NCBI GenBank assembly: GCA_019925795.1 | Contig: CM034303.1 | Span: 55,599,931 to 55,663,930 of the forward strand | Source of the DNA: Dendrobium chrysotoxum | Lineage: Eukaryota; Streptophyta; Magnoliopsida; Asparagales; Orchidaceae | Reading direction: 5' to 3' | DNA: 64,000 bases | Shown: positions 1 to 9,973 of the stretch, piece by piece | Position numbering within the stretch: the first letter of the stretch is position 1 | Layout of the letters: every line of letters begins with the position of its first letter | The notes under the pieces: model-generated | The model's database searches: none | The model's input: the letters and a program-made list of their open reading frames with translations, nothing else | Told to the model about the DNA's origin: nothing | Translations under genes and position numbers: made by a program

Positions 1-590
1 CTCTGTAAACTACGTCCTGTTTTTAGTGATGACTCTTACAGGAATGTCAAAGTGATAGATTATGTTCTTCCACAATAATTGTTTAGCATTAGATTCAGTA
101 ATCTTCGTCAGAGGTTCTGCCTCCAACTATTTGGTAAAGTAATCTATGGCCAAGATGATGAATTTTTGCTCTCCAGTGACTATAGGAAAGGGTCCCATTA
201 TATTAATTCCCCACTGGGCTAAAGGCTAAGGGCTCTAAAGTGATGCAAGCTCCAGAGCTGGTGTAACGGTGAGATTGGAATGCAATTGGCAGTTTTCATA
301 CTTTTGAGTGAACTCAAGTGCGTTCTGTTTTATTATAGGCCAATAGAATTCATGGCTCATGATCTTATATGCTAATGCTTTTCCTCCCAGATATTCTCCA
401 CATATTCCTGAATGAACTTTTCGGAGTGCGTAATCGACTTCTGAAGGTAGAAGACATTTGAGATATTGTCCAGTGAATGCTCGTTTATACAACTCACCAC
501 CAATAATAGTCAAATTTGTTGCTTGTCTCCAAAGTCGTGTTGCAGTTATGGGGTCTTCAGGCAGCACTCCATCTTGTAAGAAGGACAAGA
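1..590 (-). pseudogene. gypsy integrase remnant (zinc-binding and start of catalytic core)
   Basis: The stretch 588-235 is open for 117 codons and shows the integrase HHCC zinc-binding pattern (HSGICGEYLGGKAL, then HEFYWP and a C-x2-C-like end 'CQLHSN' in which one Cys is altered). Continuing toward 1, the catalytic core is visible as WGINIMGPFP and IIAIDY-like 'IILAIDYFTK', followed at once by an in-frame stop where a Trp is expected. Integrase would join element cDNA to host DNA. This copy cannot. Confidence 0.8.
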
Positions 591-599
591 TGGAATATA

Positions 600-1475
600 T
601 CCAAGAAGTTTAGAAAGAGCATCTGCTCGTGCATTTTATTCTCGGAGAACATGGATGATCTGATACTCTTTTATACGGGCTAAGAGCAACTTTACGATGT
701 TATAGTACTAAGCTAGTTGCGGGTTGTGGATATCAAACTCTCCCTCCACCTGTGAGGTGACAAATTGTGAATTAGTGTGGACCATCAAGTTCTGCACTTC
801 ACAGTCGATTGTCAGCCTCAGTCTGATAATAAGGGCCTCGTACTCTGCTGCATTATTCGTTGCATGGACTTGAGTCGGAGCCCGTACTCAAGAGTAACTT
901 GATGTGGAGAGATCAATAGAATTCCTGCTCAGGCGCCAGAACTTCTAGAAGCTTCATCAACATACAACGTCTAGTACGGGGGATAAGGAGAAGCACTCAG
1001 TGGCTTGTTATATACGAGGATGATGCACAGTATAACCCGAATGACTTAATTAGATAACAGTATAACCCCTTATCTGTCAGAAAAGTCATTGCCTCCTCAT
1101 ATGCTGGATCCATCTTTATTTGATTGCAGCCATAGTAGGCATCTATAAAGCTCAATATTTAATGTTCGGAGGTGGTATTGACCAACTGATCAATACAAGG
1201 TATGAGAAAATTATCCTTTGGGCAGGCTTTATTGAGATCGATATAGTCCACGCACATTCACCAAGCTCCACTTGCCTTTCGTACAATAATAACATTCACT
1301 AACTAGATGGGGTAGTGCACTTCTCGTATAATTCCAACTTCCAAAAGCTTATTAACTTATTACTCAATTACTTGCTGACGATCTGGCACAAAATTTTATT
1401 TCTTTTGGATCACTAGCTTGCACGTCGATTGACTTTGAGGGAGTGCATAATCACTTCAGGGTCGATACCGGGTAT
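600..1475 (-). pseudogene. gypsy reverse transcriptase and RNase H remnant
   Basis: At about 1,475-1,190 the minus strand encodes the start of a gypsy RT (VPDRQQVIE, then MCVDYIDLNKACPKDNF and PCIDQ). From about 1,000 to 610 it encodes an RNase H tract (NNAAEYEALIIRLRL, then NSQFVTSQVEGEFDI and ARADALSK). The palm with the catalytic YxDD box is missing between them, so most of RT has been deleted. Several stops interrupt both parts. Confidence 0.78.
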
Positions 1476-1479
1476 ATCT

Positions 1480-3853
1480 GTCGGACTCCATGCAAAAATA
1501 TCCTGATTCATATGTAGAAAATTGATGTATTTTTCCTTCTCTTTGTCTAAGAGAAGAGATTCAATCTGTATGGCTCTTGAAGGATGTTCTTCTGATATGG
1601 ATACATTAGTGAGGTCTTCTACATGAGAAACCCTCGGAGGAATATCCTTGTTCCAAAGATCAAAATCTTTAATGCTAAGGATAATTGATGGGCGTGGTTG
1701 AGCCTGCCTAAGATAGCATATTTGTGCTACTTGTTGATCTCTGAGTAGTACACTAACTCCTGTTAGGATAAGAAACTTCAGTTTGAGGTGAGGGATGGAG
1801 GTGATAATCTCAAAGATTGACTGTAGTGGCCTTCCAAAGATAGTATTGTAAGCCGATTCTGACTTTATTACAATGAACTGAATGAAGTGTATAGTCTATT
1901 AGGGAAATTCTCCAAGCACAACTGTGAGATTGATTATCCCTTCCGCTCATACATGTCAATTGTTAACCATATAGTGGACCTACAACTGGTTGAAGCTTTT
2001 CTTTGGTGAGACCCATATTAAGAAAAGTATAGTAGAACAAGACATCCACGGAGCTTCCATTATCCACCAGAATTTTTTTGACTTTGTAACACGGGTCACC
2101 TATCCCCGTATTAATTACAAGCAGATCTTGATGAGGGGTTTTTATTTATTCCCTCCAAATCAGAATCATCAAAAATAATAGAGTGATCGATACGAGACTT
2201 CTTTGGTATCGACATTTTATCTACAACCAATAAAACTTGATTAGATAATAAGGGGCCTCCTGTAATGGTCTCAATCTCACTAATTATTTAACAATTATTT
2301 GGCAGTTGTCTTTTTGGCAGTTGTCTTTGCTGTTGTTGATTTCGCCCCTAGTGATACGAGTTTCCTCTCGAGCAGGTGGATCTCGCATAAACCGTCAAAG
2401 ATAACCTTGAAAGATAAGCCTTTCAATTTCATCCTTGAGCTACTTATAGGCTTCGGTGGTATGCCCACAACTACGATGACAATGATAGTATTGATCCTGA
2501 TTTCCTGTATTCGGCTTCAAAGGATTAGACTACTTCATATTCTTTTGATCTCGGATGGTTATCAACATATTTGCCCGAGATACATTTAGTGGTGTATACT
2601 CCTCCTGTCGAGATTTTCGTCGTGGCATTGGAGGTCAATGAGGCAAATTATTCTTCCTCTATTTCTTTCATTATGAGAACGAATTGTCCATCCTAGGTGC
2701 ACTTTTGCGCTTTCCATTTGTTTGCTCAAACTACTTTATGTGAGCAGTTATGGCTTCATTTGCACAGATTTGTGCCTCCATGAGATGGATCAGGTTGGTG
2801 TATGAATGAACCGTGTCTCGCATGAGTACCGAATAAAAGGGGCCCGGACGAAGGCCTCCAAGAAAGACTCCTCTCAGTAATTCAGGATCTACTCATGGAA
2901 TTTGTCGAGCCTTGATGGAAAATTATTGAAAATACTCCTTCAGCAATTCTCCTTCATTTTGGTGAATCCTGAAAAAAGTGAGAAGAATTCTTAGCAATTC
3001 TTTGATTGGCAACGAATTATTCGACGAACACTTTGGCCAATTTAATAAAAGTAGGGATCATTCCGACTGGAAGTGAATAGAACCACGTTCGAGCTTATCC
3101 TTTGAGGGCAGCAGAAAAAATCTGGCAGATGAGTGCATTTGAGGCTCGCTGGATATACATGATGGTTCTATAGTGATCGATATGCTTGTAAGGGTTGGAT
3201 GTCCCGTCATATGAATCGATGTTCGGTAGTTTGAATCCTACTAGAATGGGGTGTTAAAGAATTGCTTCAGTTAGGGGTGATGACTCTTGAAAGTCCCACT
3301 GACGAAGAGGTTGTCTTACACCTCCTACGGGGAACTCTTCTCGGGACCAATCTTTACAGTTCATGTCGTAGGGCATTGCGAGGGAGCTCAGTAACATGCG
3401 GTCAGACTAAGTCTTCAGGGATGTCCGGAGAAATGCGAGGTTGTCGACTTATATGTGAAGGCTGGGTAGAACTTGCAGTATCAACAAGTTAGTTATCTTG
3501 ATGCGATTGCATATGCCTCCTTGGCAGAGGAAGAGAAATCTCTACGTGAAGATGTTCGAGTTGAACATCTTCGGCCAGTGGTGGATCTCGAGGGAGAAAA
3601 ACCACCTCCTATGGTGCTAGCACCATTTATCGAGTCTCTCGCAGGAGTTGAATGATCTCATTTTGAGATTCTTTCATCTTTCGAATACATTCTTTTAGGG
3701 AAGGTCCTGATGTTTCTTCTTCAGCAGGGTTTTCCCCCCTAGGATAAAAAGAGCCAGATACTTGGCGTTCATGATCCATAGATTGATTCCTGGATTGGTG
3801 GGCATTGGAGCGGGAGGCTCCCAAGATGTGATTGCTACGCCTATTAGCCATTG
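1480..3853 (-). pseudogene. gypsy gag (with protease region) remnant
   Basis: The gag start is probably the ATG at about 3,853 (MANRRSNHILGASRSN), 49 bp after the primer-binding site. A gag core is visible at about 3,250-2,820 (SYDGTSNPYKHIDHY). A CCHC-like knuckle with the usual plant gypsy tail lies at about 2,530-2,440 (YYHCHRSCGHTTEAYK, then LKDEIERLIFQGYL). Stops and frame changes are frequent. Capsid function is inferred from the family. Confidence 0.72.
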
Positions 3854-3884
3854 AAGAAATACTTAGAATTATGGGATTGTTTCC

Positions 3885-3901
3885 CACAGATGGCGCCAAA
3901 C
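3885..3901 (-). promoter_or_regulatory. Primer-binding site of the gypsy element
   Basis: Directly inside the LTR end, the minus strand reads GTTTGGCGCCATCTGTGGGA, the TGGCGCC-type primer-binding region common in plant gypsy elements. It fixes the LTR/internal boundary and the element's orientation. Which tRNA primes it is not certain from the sequence. Confidence 0.75.
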
Positions 3902-4899
3902 TGTTGCGGGCTTGAATATACGCGGTGATAGAGTTATAAATTTTTTGTCTCAACATTGTATGGATATCCAGCACACAAACAGAAGAAAAATGTAACACTA
4001 GAATTTTTACGTGGAAACCCTAGAAAAAGGGAAAAAACCATGGCCATGCATAATCGAAAGGATTCCACAAGTGTTTGCTTAGATTACAAGTGGCTGACTC
4101 ATCCCTGAAATTGAGGATGATTAGATTACAACAATCAACTCCCGGGTTGAAATTCAGTTAGAAACGGAGATCAGAAATTCGATGACATTTGGTGGTCGAG
4201 CGGAAATCCGGCTTCAATTGACATCGGGAAGAATTCCGGCGTCAATCGGCGGTTGGGCAGAACTCCGACGTCAGTCGACGGTCTGGCAGAACTCCGACGT
4301 CAGTCGGCTGTCGGGTGGAAGTCCGGCGGTGGTCGAGGAGGAGTCTGGTGACAATAAAGCTCTCTTTCTTCTCTTCTTGCTTCCTTCTCTTCTCTTCTCT
4401 TCTTGCTTGGGTCCCCCTCTATGAGAAATGAATGATCTATTTATAGTTTTCTGAGAGTTGCATGGCTAGTAATAAGAGGAAGATCAAGGGTAAATTGGGA
4501 GTAGTTTGAATGGACGTTCGATATTGAATCCCTTGATCATGGACCGTTTATTAGGCATTTGAGTGTCTTAATGGTATCATAATTCAACGATCTTGGGCTC
4601 GTTGGATTCGTGTCGTCGAGCCGCTCGATTCGACTATAAGCATGTCACATTTGAAAACTGTTTGATAATCTAAATTATGGTTTGTACCTTCCAAATGCGC
4701 TTCGGGTCTTTGATTTGGACCCATTTGAGCTCGGATTGGGTCGAATTTGGTGTCATTGGGTTCGTATTTTTGTCAGTTCGACTATAAGTGTGCTGAAATC
4801 GGAATTTATATGGTTTCTAATTTAATATTTTAAAATTTTTAATTTGATTTTTGCCTCGAGATTGATGCCCGATCAAGACTATTTTTTGATGATATATCA
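3902..4899 (-). repeat. 5' LTR of the gypsy element (LTR family 1)
   Basis: On the minus strand it begins TGATATATCATC and ends AGCCCGCAACA, giving TG...CA ends next to the primer-binding site. It carries a TATA-like box (CTATAAATAG on minus, near 4,436) and an internal minisatellite of CCGACGTCAGTCG-like units (about 4,180-4,340). The bases just outside (4,900-4,904, ATACT) would be one target duplication, but the partner is outside the window. Four more copies of this LTR family occur at 6,604, 22,786, 24,486 and 31,065. Confidence 0.88.
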
Positions 4900-4904
4900 A
4901 TACT

Positions 4905-5500
4905 TAGTGGATCAAGTTCTGATTTTTCTTACATTATATCTTGATGATTTCACATAAAAAATTTTGAATCAATATGATTTTCTTTTTATAATACTATGTT
5001 CATATAAAATAACAAAATCTTTTTAAAGGCACATTGATACATTTATATCAGGTGATGCTAATTTTGTCTTATTAATAAATAATAATTTAATGTATTGAGG
5101 AATATTATGTGGTGTAAGAGTAACGATATTGTGTTATAATAAAATGTACCGGACCAAAGTTTATTTACTTTTTTTTTTAAAATATTAAACGCGAAGGCAA
5201 CTGCCAGCCGCACCTCCAACCAACCAGCGGAGGCGACGGGCAACGGCCGACGAGCGTCCGCCCAGCTTTCACAGATCTTCCAAAGCACCTAGACTGTCAT
5301 AAATTTGGCGTTTCTTTATTGGCTAAAAACGCTATACGCTGTTAGTCCCGAAGAGTCCATCTCCATGTTCACAACCTCCACCGGCACCTCTTCCGCCTAC
5401 CGTTCAATGCAAGTTTGGAGATATAAAATAAAATAATTAATATAATATTAATAATTTTCAAAAAAATAAAAAAATTATCTAATATTCATTTCTGTTGGAA
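4905..5500 (+). repeat. Unit 1 of the P450 array: orphan upstream region
   Basis: This stretch matches base for base, over long runs, the region ahead of the first P450 (9,277-9,760 then 14,578-14,700) and that ahead of the second (22,405-22,532 then 24,098-24,480). Shared landmarks are GGCAACTGCCAGCCGC, CCCAGCTTTCACAGATC, ACCGTTCAATGCAAG and TTGGAGATATAAAATAAAAT. Here no P450 follows, so this is the promoter side of a lost gene copy. Confidence 0.85.
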
Positions 5501-6598
5501 ATAAATATTGGATAAAGAGGGAGAGTATACCATTAGATTTATTTGAGATTAGTGCAATACATCTATACTATTACATAAAAGTGGCTGGAGAGATTAGTAC
5601 TACTACATCTATACCATTAGATTTATTTTCAAGTTTGGATTTTTTATTATTGATAAATGATTCAAATCTAGAGGTAATATTATACAAAAAAAAAAATTTA
5701 AAACTGCAAATGTTTATCCCAAGGTCGGATGAAAAAGGTTGATGGTTTTTTATTTTTTTCTTATAATTAATGTGTTTTTTTTAATGTGCCAATAAATTAT
5801 AATAACATTCTGTATTTTTTTTGAATTTTATTATAGTATTTTTTTTTATAAAATCACTATTTTTTTATTCACAGAAAAATGATCATAACTGTTAAATATT
5901 TATAAAAACTATCTTAAACATTTTTTTTTGTTTATTACCTAATGTTATGGTTTCTATTTCTGTTTTTAATTTATTTATATAATGTCACCATATTGTTTCT
6001 TATAATTTATTTGTATTTGCATTTTTCCATGTATAATTTTTCTCATAATAAAGAAAGAAATTTTGGTTGGTCGTCTGGTTGTTTTCTGCTACTGAGTGTT
6101 TTTATTTACATGTTCTCTCTTTTTTAATATATTTTTTATTTTTAAAATTTTATTCACGTACATCATGTGCACGTGCATTTATACTAGTGATGAATAAATA
6201 CTGTAAGCATCCTTGTCAATATTGAATAGCACATTGGGGTTAAACATTAACAATTATTCTAAAAAATTTATAAAAAATAATAATATAAACGAAATATGTT
6301 AATACAAAAAAATATTACTATTGTCATATGACATATTAATTATGTGTGTTATGGGCATATACAGATTTATTAGCATTACATGAATATTTTAATGATGTCA
6401 TGGTAGTTGATATTGTGCAATTGATATGAAGGCTGATAAATTATTGGGAAAAAGTGGCTAAGCAATAAAAGCAGGAAATGATTTTGTAGGGCGACCTTTT
6501 TAGTCTTTTGCAAATGAATAGAAATCATATCACTCTTGTATCAAGTAGTCTTTTATGAGCAACTTATAATTTTATTTTGCTATCATTTTTCAACAGTG
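5501..6598. other. AT-rich DNA, no gene recognised
   Basis: Very AT-rich with poly-T runs. Short open frames (for example at 5,942-6,127) are hydrophobic by composition only. The downstream part of the unit 1 promoter and the P450 coding region expected here are absent. Confidence 0.6.
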
Positions 6599-6603
6599 AT
6601 TAT

Positions 6604-7552
6604 TGATATATCATCAAAAAGTAATCATGATCGGGCATGAATCTTGAAGGCAAAATCGAGTTGGAAACTTTCGAAATTTAATTCGGGATCATTCAAACTC
6701 TGATTTCAGTAAACTTATAGTTGAAATGAACATCTCGGAAAGAAGAACCCAACGACACTAAATTTGACCCAATCCGAGTCCAAATGGGTTCAAATTAAAG
6801 ACCCGAAGCACATGTGGAAGGTTCAAACTATAAATTGAATTGACAAACGATTTTCAAACCTGATAGGCTTATAGTCGAATCGAGCGGCTCGTCGAGATGA
6901 ATCCAATGGCCCAAGATTGCCGAATTTTGATATCATTTAGACATTCAAATATCCGATAAACAGTGCATGATTAAGGGACTTGATATCGGCCGTTCATTCA
7001 AAATACTCCCAATGTGCCATTGGTCTTCTACCTATTTACTGGCCATGCCACACTATAAGAATTATAAATAAACCCCTCATTCTTCATTGAGGGGGATTCA
7101 AGCAAGGAAGAGAAGGAAGAGAGAGAAACTAGAATTCTCTTGCCACTAGATTTCTCCTCCCCGACTACCACCCAGCCACCGACCGTCACCGGACTTCTTC
7201 CCGGCCAGCAACTATCGCTGGACTTCCGCCCGGCCACCAACTAATGCCAGATTTCTGTCCGTCCACCAAATGCCGTTGGACTTCAATCTGATCTCTGTTC
7301 ATCACAAAATTTCAATTTGACGGTTGATTGTTGTAATTTGATTGTCCTCAATCTCAAGGGAGAACCAATCATTTGCAATATATTAAAACACTAGTGAAAT
7401 CATTTCAATTGAGCGTGACCCCGTGGTTTTTCCGTTTAGGGTTTTCCACATAAAAAATTCTGATGTTTTTGTTCTTTCTCTATTTATGAACTGTGCAACT
7501 CTAAGATATGAAATTTGATACTTTACCATCACGAATACTCTAGCCCGCAATA
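6604..7552 (+). repeat. Solo LTR, family 1, with 5-bp target duplication
   Basis: It begins TGATATATCATCAAAAA and ends TAGCCCGCAATA, colinear over its whole length with the LTR at 3,902-4,899 but in the opposite orientation. It is flanked by the perfect duplication ATTAT (6,599-6,603 and 7,553-7,557) with no internal domain, so it arose by LTR-LTR recombination. The last bases are TA rather than CA. It has a TATA-like box near 7,070 and the same internal minisatellite. Confidence 0.92.
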
Positions 7553-7557
7553 ATTAT

Positions 7558-7987
7558 AATTTTATTTTATTTTATTTTTGTGCTTTTTCATTATAGTTGT
7601 TGTGAACAGGCCTTTTAACCTCTTGAAATTTTACTCTAAATTTTTAATGAATTAACCTTTAGTGATAAATGAAAAGTAGGCCAGAAAACAAAAGAAAAAA
7701 GAAAATGAAAAATCATGAATGAAATTCATTTATAGAGACAATTGATGGGGAAGATAATAGGCAAGTTTTGAGCGGAGGGGGAGCTCTCGAAATGAAGCAC
7801 GACTTGTGGGCCTCATGAATTTCGTGGCCTGCAACCGTTTGAGAAAATATCCAAGTCAAAATCATGAAAATCAAAGGTCACGAAAATCAAAACGCCTAGG
7901 CCCATATATACCAACTAAAGTGTCGTCGGTACTAATTCTGAGCTGGCTTTTCCTGTTGCTTTGGGCTCCACTTGTAAAGTTGTCCTT
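7558..7987. other. Intergenic DNA, no gene recognised
   Basis: Between the solo LTR and a SINE remnant. No protein similarity or structured repeat is seen. The short open frame at 7,806-8,027 is not convincing because it runs into the SINE. Confidence 0.5.
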
Positions 7988-8073
7988 TTATTTTTTTGGG
8001 ATAATTAGGGGATTCGAGCCCAAATGAGACGGGAGAAACGTGTTCCGTCGATCACTCGATCACTCATCCTGAT
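7988..8073 (-). mobile_element. SINE remnant, minus strand
   Basis: The minus strand of 7,998-8,073 is the same sequence as the SINE at 8,578-8,670 (shared GACGGAACACGTT and ATTCGAGYCC-type B box, ending in GGATAATTA on plus). It is followed by an A-rich tail (poly-T on plus, 7,988-7,997). The 5' part is degenerate and no clean target duplication was found. Confidence 0.7.
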
Positions 8074-8076
8074 TAT

Positions 8077-8540
8077 TGGCAGCGACACTTGGAGCTTTTG
8101 AGCTTGATTTACTGCTGTATTAAATTTAGGCTTCTTTCGAAATAGTTATATTCATAATTTTTATTTAGTTATTTATTATTTTTTATTATTTTTAATCAAT
8201 TTTTTATTTTTTATTTTTTACGGCAGTTTTTTAAAAAATTATTTTTTTCGTAATAATTTTATAATTACTTCTAAAAAAAAAAATAGAGGCGTTGCAAATG
8301 AACCCTTAAAGCTTACTTTAGGAGGTTGTAATCCTCAAATTCACCACAAACCGACATGTGTTCGCTAGCCTACGTCAAGGTTTGCTCCTTTCCAATAAAA
8401 AGTTCTAATCTCGAGTCCCACTCTGCAGTCCCACTTGTAATTCTTCGTTAATTTGGAGTTGATTCATCGCAGATTTTTAGAGTATATATTATCATTTTTT
8501 ATTGTCTATTCATAACTCCTTGATTGGAATATAATTAACC
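8077..8540 (+). repeat. Unit 1 of the P450 array: orphan downstream region
   Basis: It matches the DNA downstream of the first P450 (17,098-17,315). Both begin GACACTTGGAGCTTTTGAGCTT a few bases in and later share GCAGATTTTTAGAG and ACTCCTTGATTG-like blocks. With the orphan upstream region at 4,905-5,500 it brackets a place where a P450 gene should lie but does not. Confidence 0.78.
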
Positions 8541-8577
8541 GTTGTAGAAATTTGAAATGCATCAGAAAATATCAATG

Positions 8578-8670
8578 CGAGATCGGATTTGCGGCCAAGT
8601 GGTTGACGGAACACGTTCCTCCCATCTCATCCGGACTCGAATCTCCTAATTATCCAAAAAAAAAAAAAAA
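8578..8670 (+). mobile_element. tRNA-derived SINE with poly-A tail and target duplication
   Basis: A body of about 80 bp starts with an A-box-like GCGGCCAAGTGGTTGACGG, carries a weak B box (GGACTCGAATCTCC) and ends in a run of A. It is flanked by the perfect direct repeat AAATATCAATG (8,567-8,577 and 8,671-8,681), as expected for L1-type retroposition. The A box resembles that of tRNA-Ser. Confidence 0.85.
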
Positions 8671-8681
8671 AAATATCAATG

Positions 8682-9276
8682 TAATTGAGTGTAATTAAGT
8701 TAAATATGACATCTAAAATGACTTGATATTTATTTATTTATCTGATCAAAATTTGGATTGGATGTCTTAAATTTATTGAATAGGGCTTTGAGTACAATAT
8801 AAAAATATAAGTTAATTACATGTAGGTATTTGATTTCATATTTTTAAATTTATTAGAAATATGAAAATCACTTATAAGAATATGATATATCCTTTCATAC
8901 CGATATGTGTCATCATATCTCATTATCTTATATATTTTTACCATTATATCTGACATTTATCATTGGAAGAGTAAATACTTTTATCTTAGAGAAATTATAT
9001 TGTAGTAAAAGATTAATAACTCAAAATCATCTTACTTCTATGCAGTGGGGGGGTCAGAATTTTTTCTAGTGGGACACAGATTAATTTTTTTTAAAATATT
9101 TATTTTAATTTTTTTAATTCATATTTGAGATCATAATTAATTTTCATATAAAAATAATTATTGAAAAACAATGAATAAAAGTATAAATTTGATTAATAAT
9201 ATTTCTTTTTAAATGAAAAACTAATAATACTATAAAAAATAAATAATGAAAAATAGTTATATACTTTTCTTTTGTT
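8682..9276. other. AT-rich spacer between units 1 and 2
   Basis: No gene seen. A faint similarity between 8,895-8,960 and 22,288-22,360 suggests the end of the repeated unit lies here, but it is too weak to place a border. Confidence 0.45.
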
Positions 9277-9760
9277 AGTGGATCAAGATTTGATTTTTCT
9301 TACATTATATCTTATTGATTTCACATAAAAAATTTAAATAAATATGATTTTCTTATTGTAATACTATGTTCATATAAAATAATAAAAATCTTTTTAAAGG
9401 CACATTGATAAATTTATATCAGGTGATACTAATTTTGTCTTATTAATAATTAATAATTTAATGTGTTGAGGAATATTATGTGGTGTAAGATTAATGATAT
9501 TGTGATATAATAGAATGTACCAGACCAAAGTTTATTTACTATATATTTTTTTTAATATTAAACGCGAAGGCAACTGCCAGCCGCAGCTCCAACCAACCAG
9601 AGGAGGCGACGGGCGTCCGGTCAGCTTTCACAGATCTCCCAAAGCACTTGACTGCCATAAATTTGGCCTTGTGTTATTGGCTAAAAACGCTATTAGTCAC
9701 AAAGAGACAATCCTCCACCGGCACATCTTCCGCCTACCGTTCAATGCAAGATTGGAGATA
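9277..9760 (+). repeat. Unit 2 upstream region of the P450 array (distal part)
   Basis: It aligns with 4,905-5,420 throughout, including the landmark GGAATATTATGTGGTGTAAG. The copia element at 9,761 interrupts it, and it resumes at 14,578. It is now about 5 kb from the gene it originally preceded. Confidence 0.88.
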
Positions 9761-9962
9761 TGAAACGTTCCAAGAAGCAGCCGAATACAGGGAAGAAGAA
9801 AGAGAGAGACCAATAGAAATATTTCTCATTACATATCTATGCACTGTACATAACCCTCATATAAATAGCAGAGAGGAGTTATTTGAAACCAATGAGCTAG
9901 GTACACGTGTCTAAACAAGGAAAACAGTAAATACAAGACTATAGCGTATATGTATGTTAACA
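9761..9962 (-). repeat. 3' LTR of the young copia element
   Basis: On plus it runs TGAAACGTTCC ... TATGTATGTTAACA, so both ends are TG/CA on either strand. It is followed inward by the polypurine tract. It is identical to the partner LTR except for one substitution. Confidence 0.95.
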
Positions 9963-9973
9963 GGCCCCCTCAA
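9963..9973 (-). promoter_or_regulatory. Polypurine tract of the young copia element
   Basis: The minus strand reads TTGAGGGGGCC immediately before the 3' LTR. It would prime plus-strand DNA synthesis. It overlaps the gag-pol stop codon (TGA at 9,972-9,970), leaving no 3' untranslated spacer. Confidence 0.85.

Larger units (their letters stand above)
1..3901 (-). mobile_element. Ty3/gypsy LTR retrotransposon, internal region, decayed and cut by the window edge
   Basis: Read on the minus strand, the order from 3,901 down to 1 is gag, zinc knuckle, reverse transcriptase, RNase H and integrase, which is the Ty3/gypsy order (RT before INT). Every domain is recognisable only in pieces, with stops and frameshifts, so no full polyprotein can be made. 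The 5' LTR is at 3,902-4,899 and the 3' LTR lies beyond the left edge. The reverse transcriptase is much shorter than normal, so an internal deletion is likely. Confidence 0.88.
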
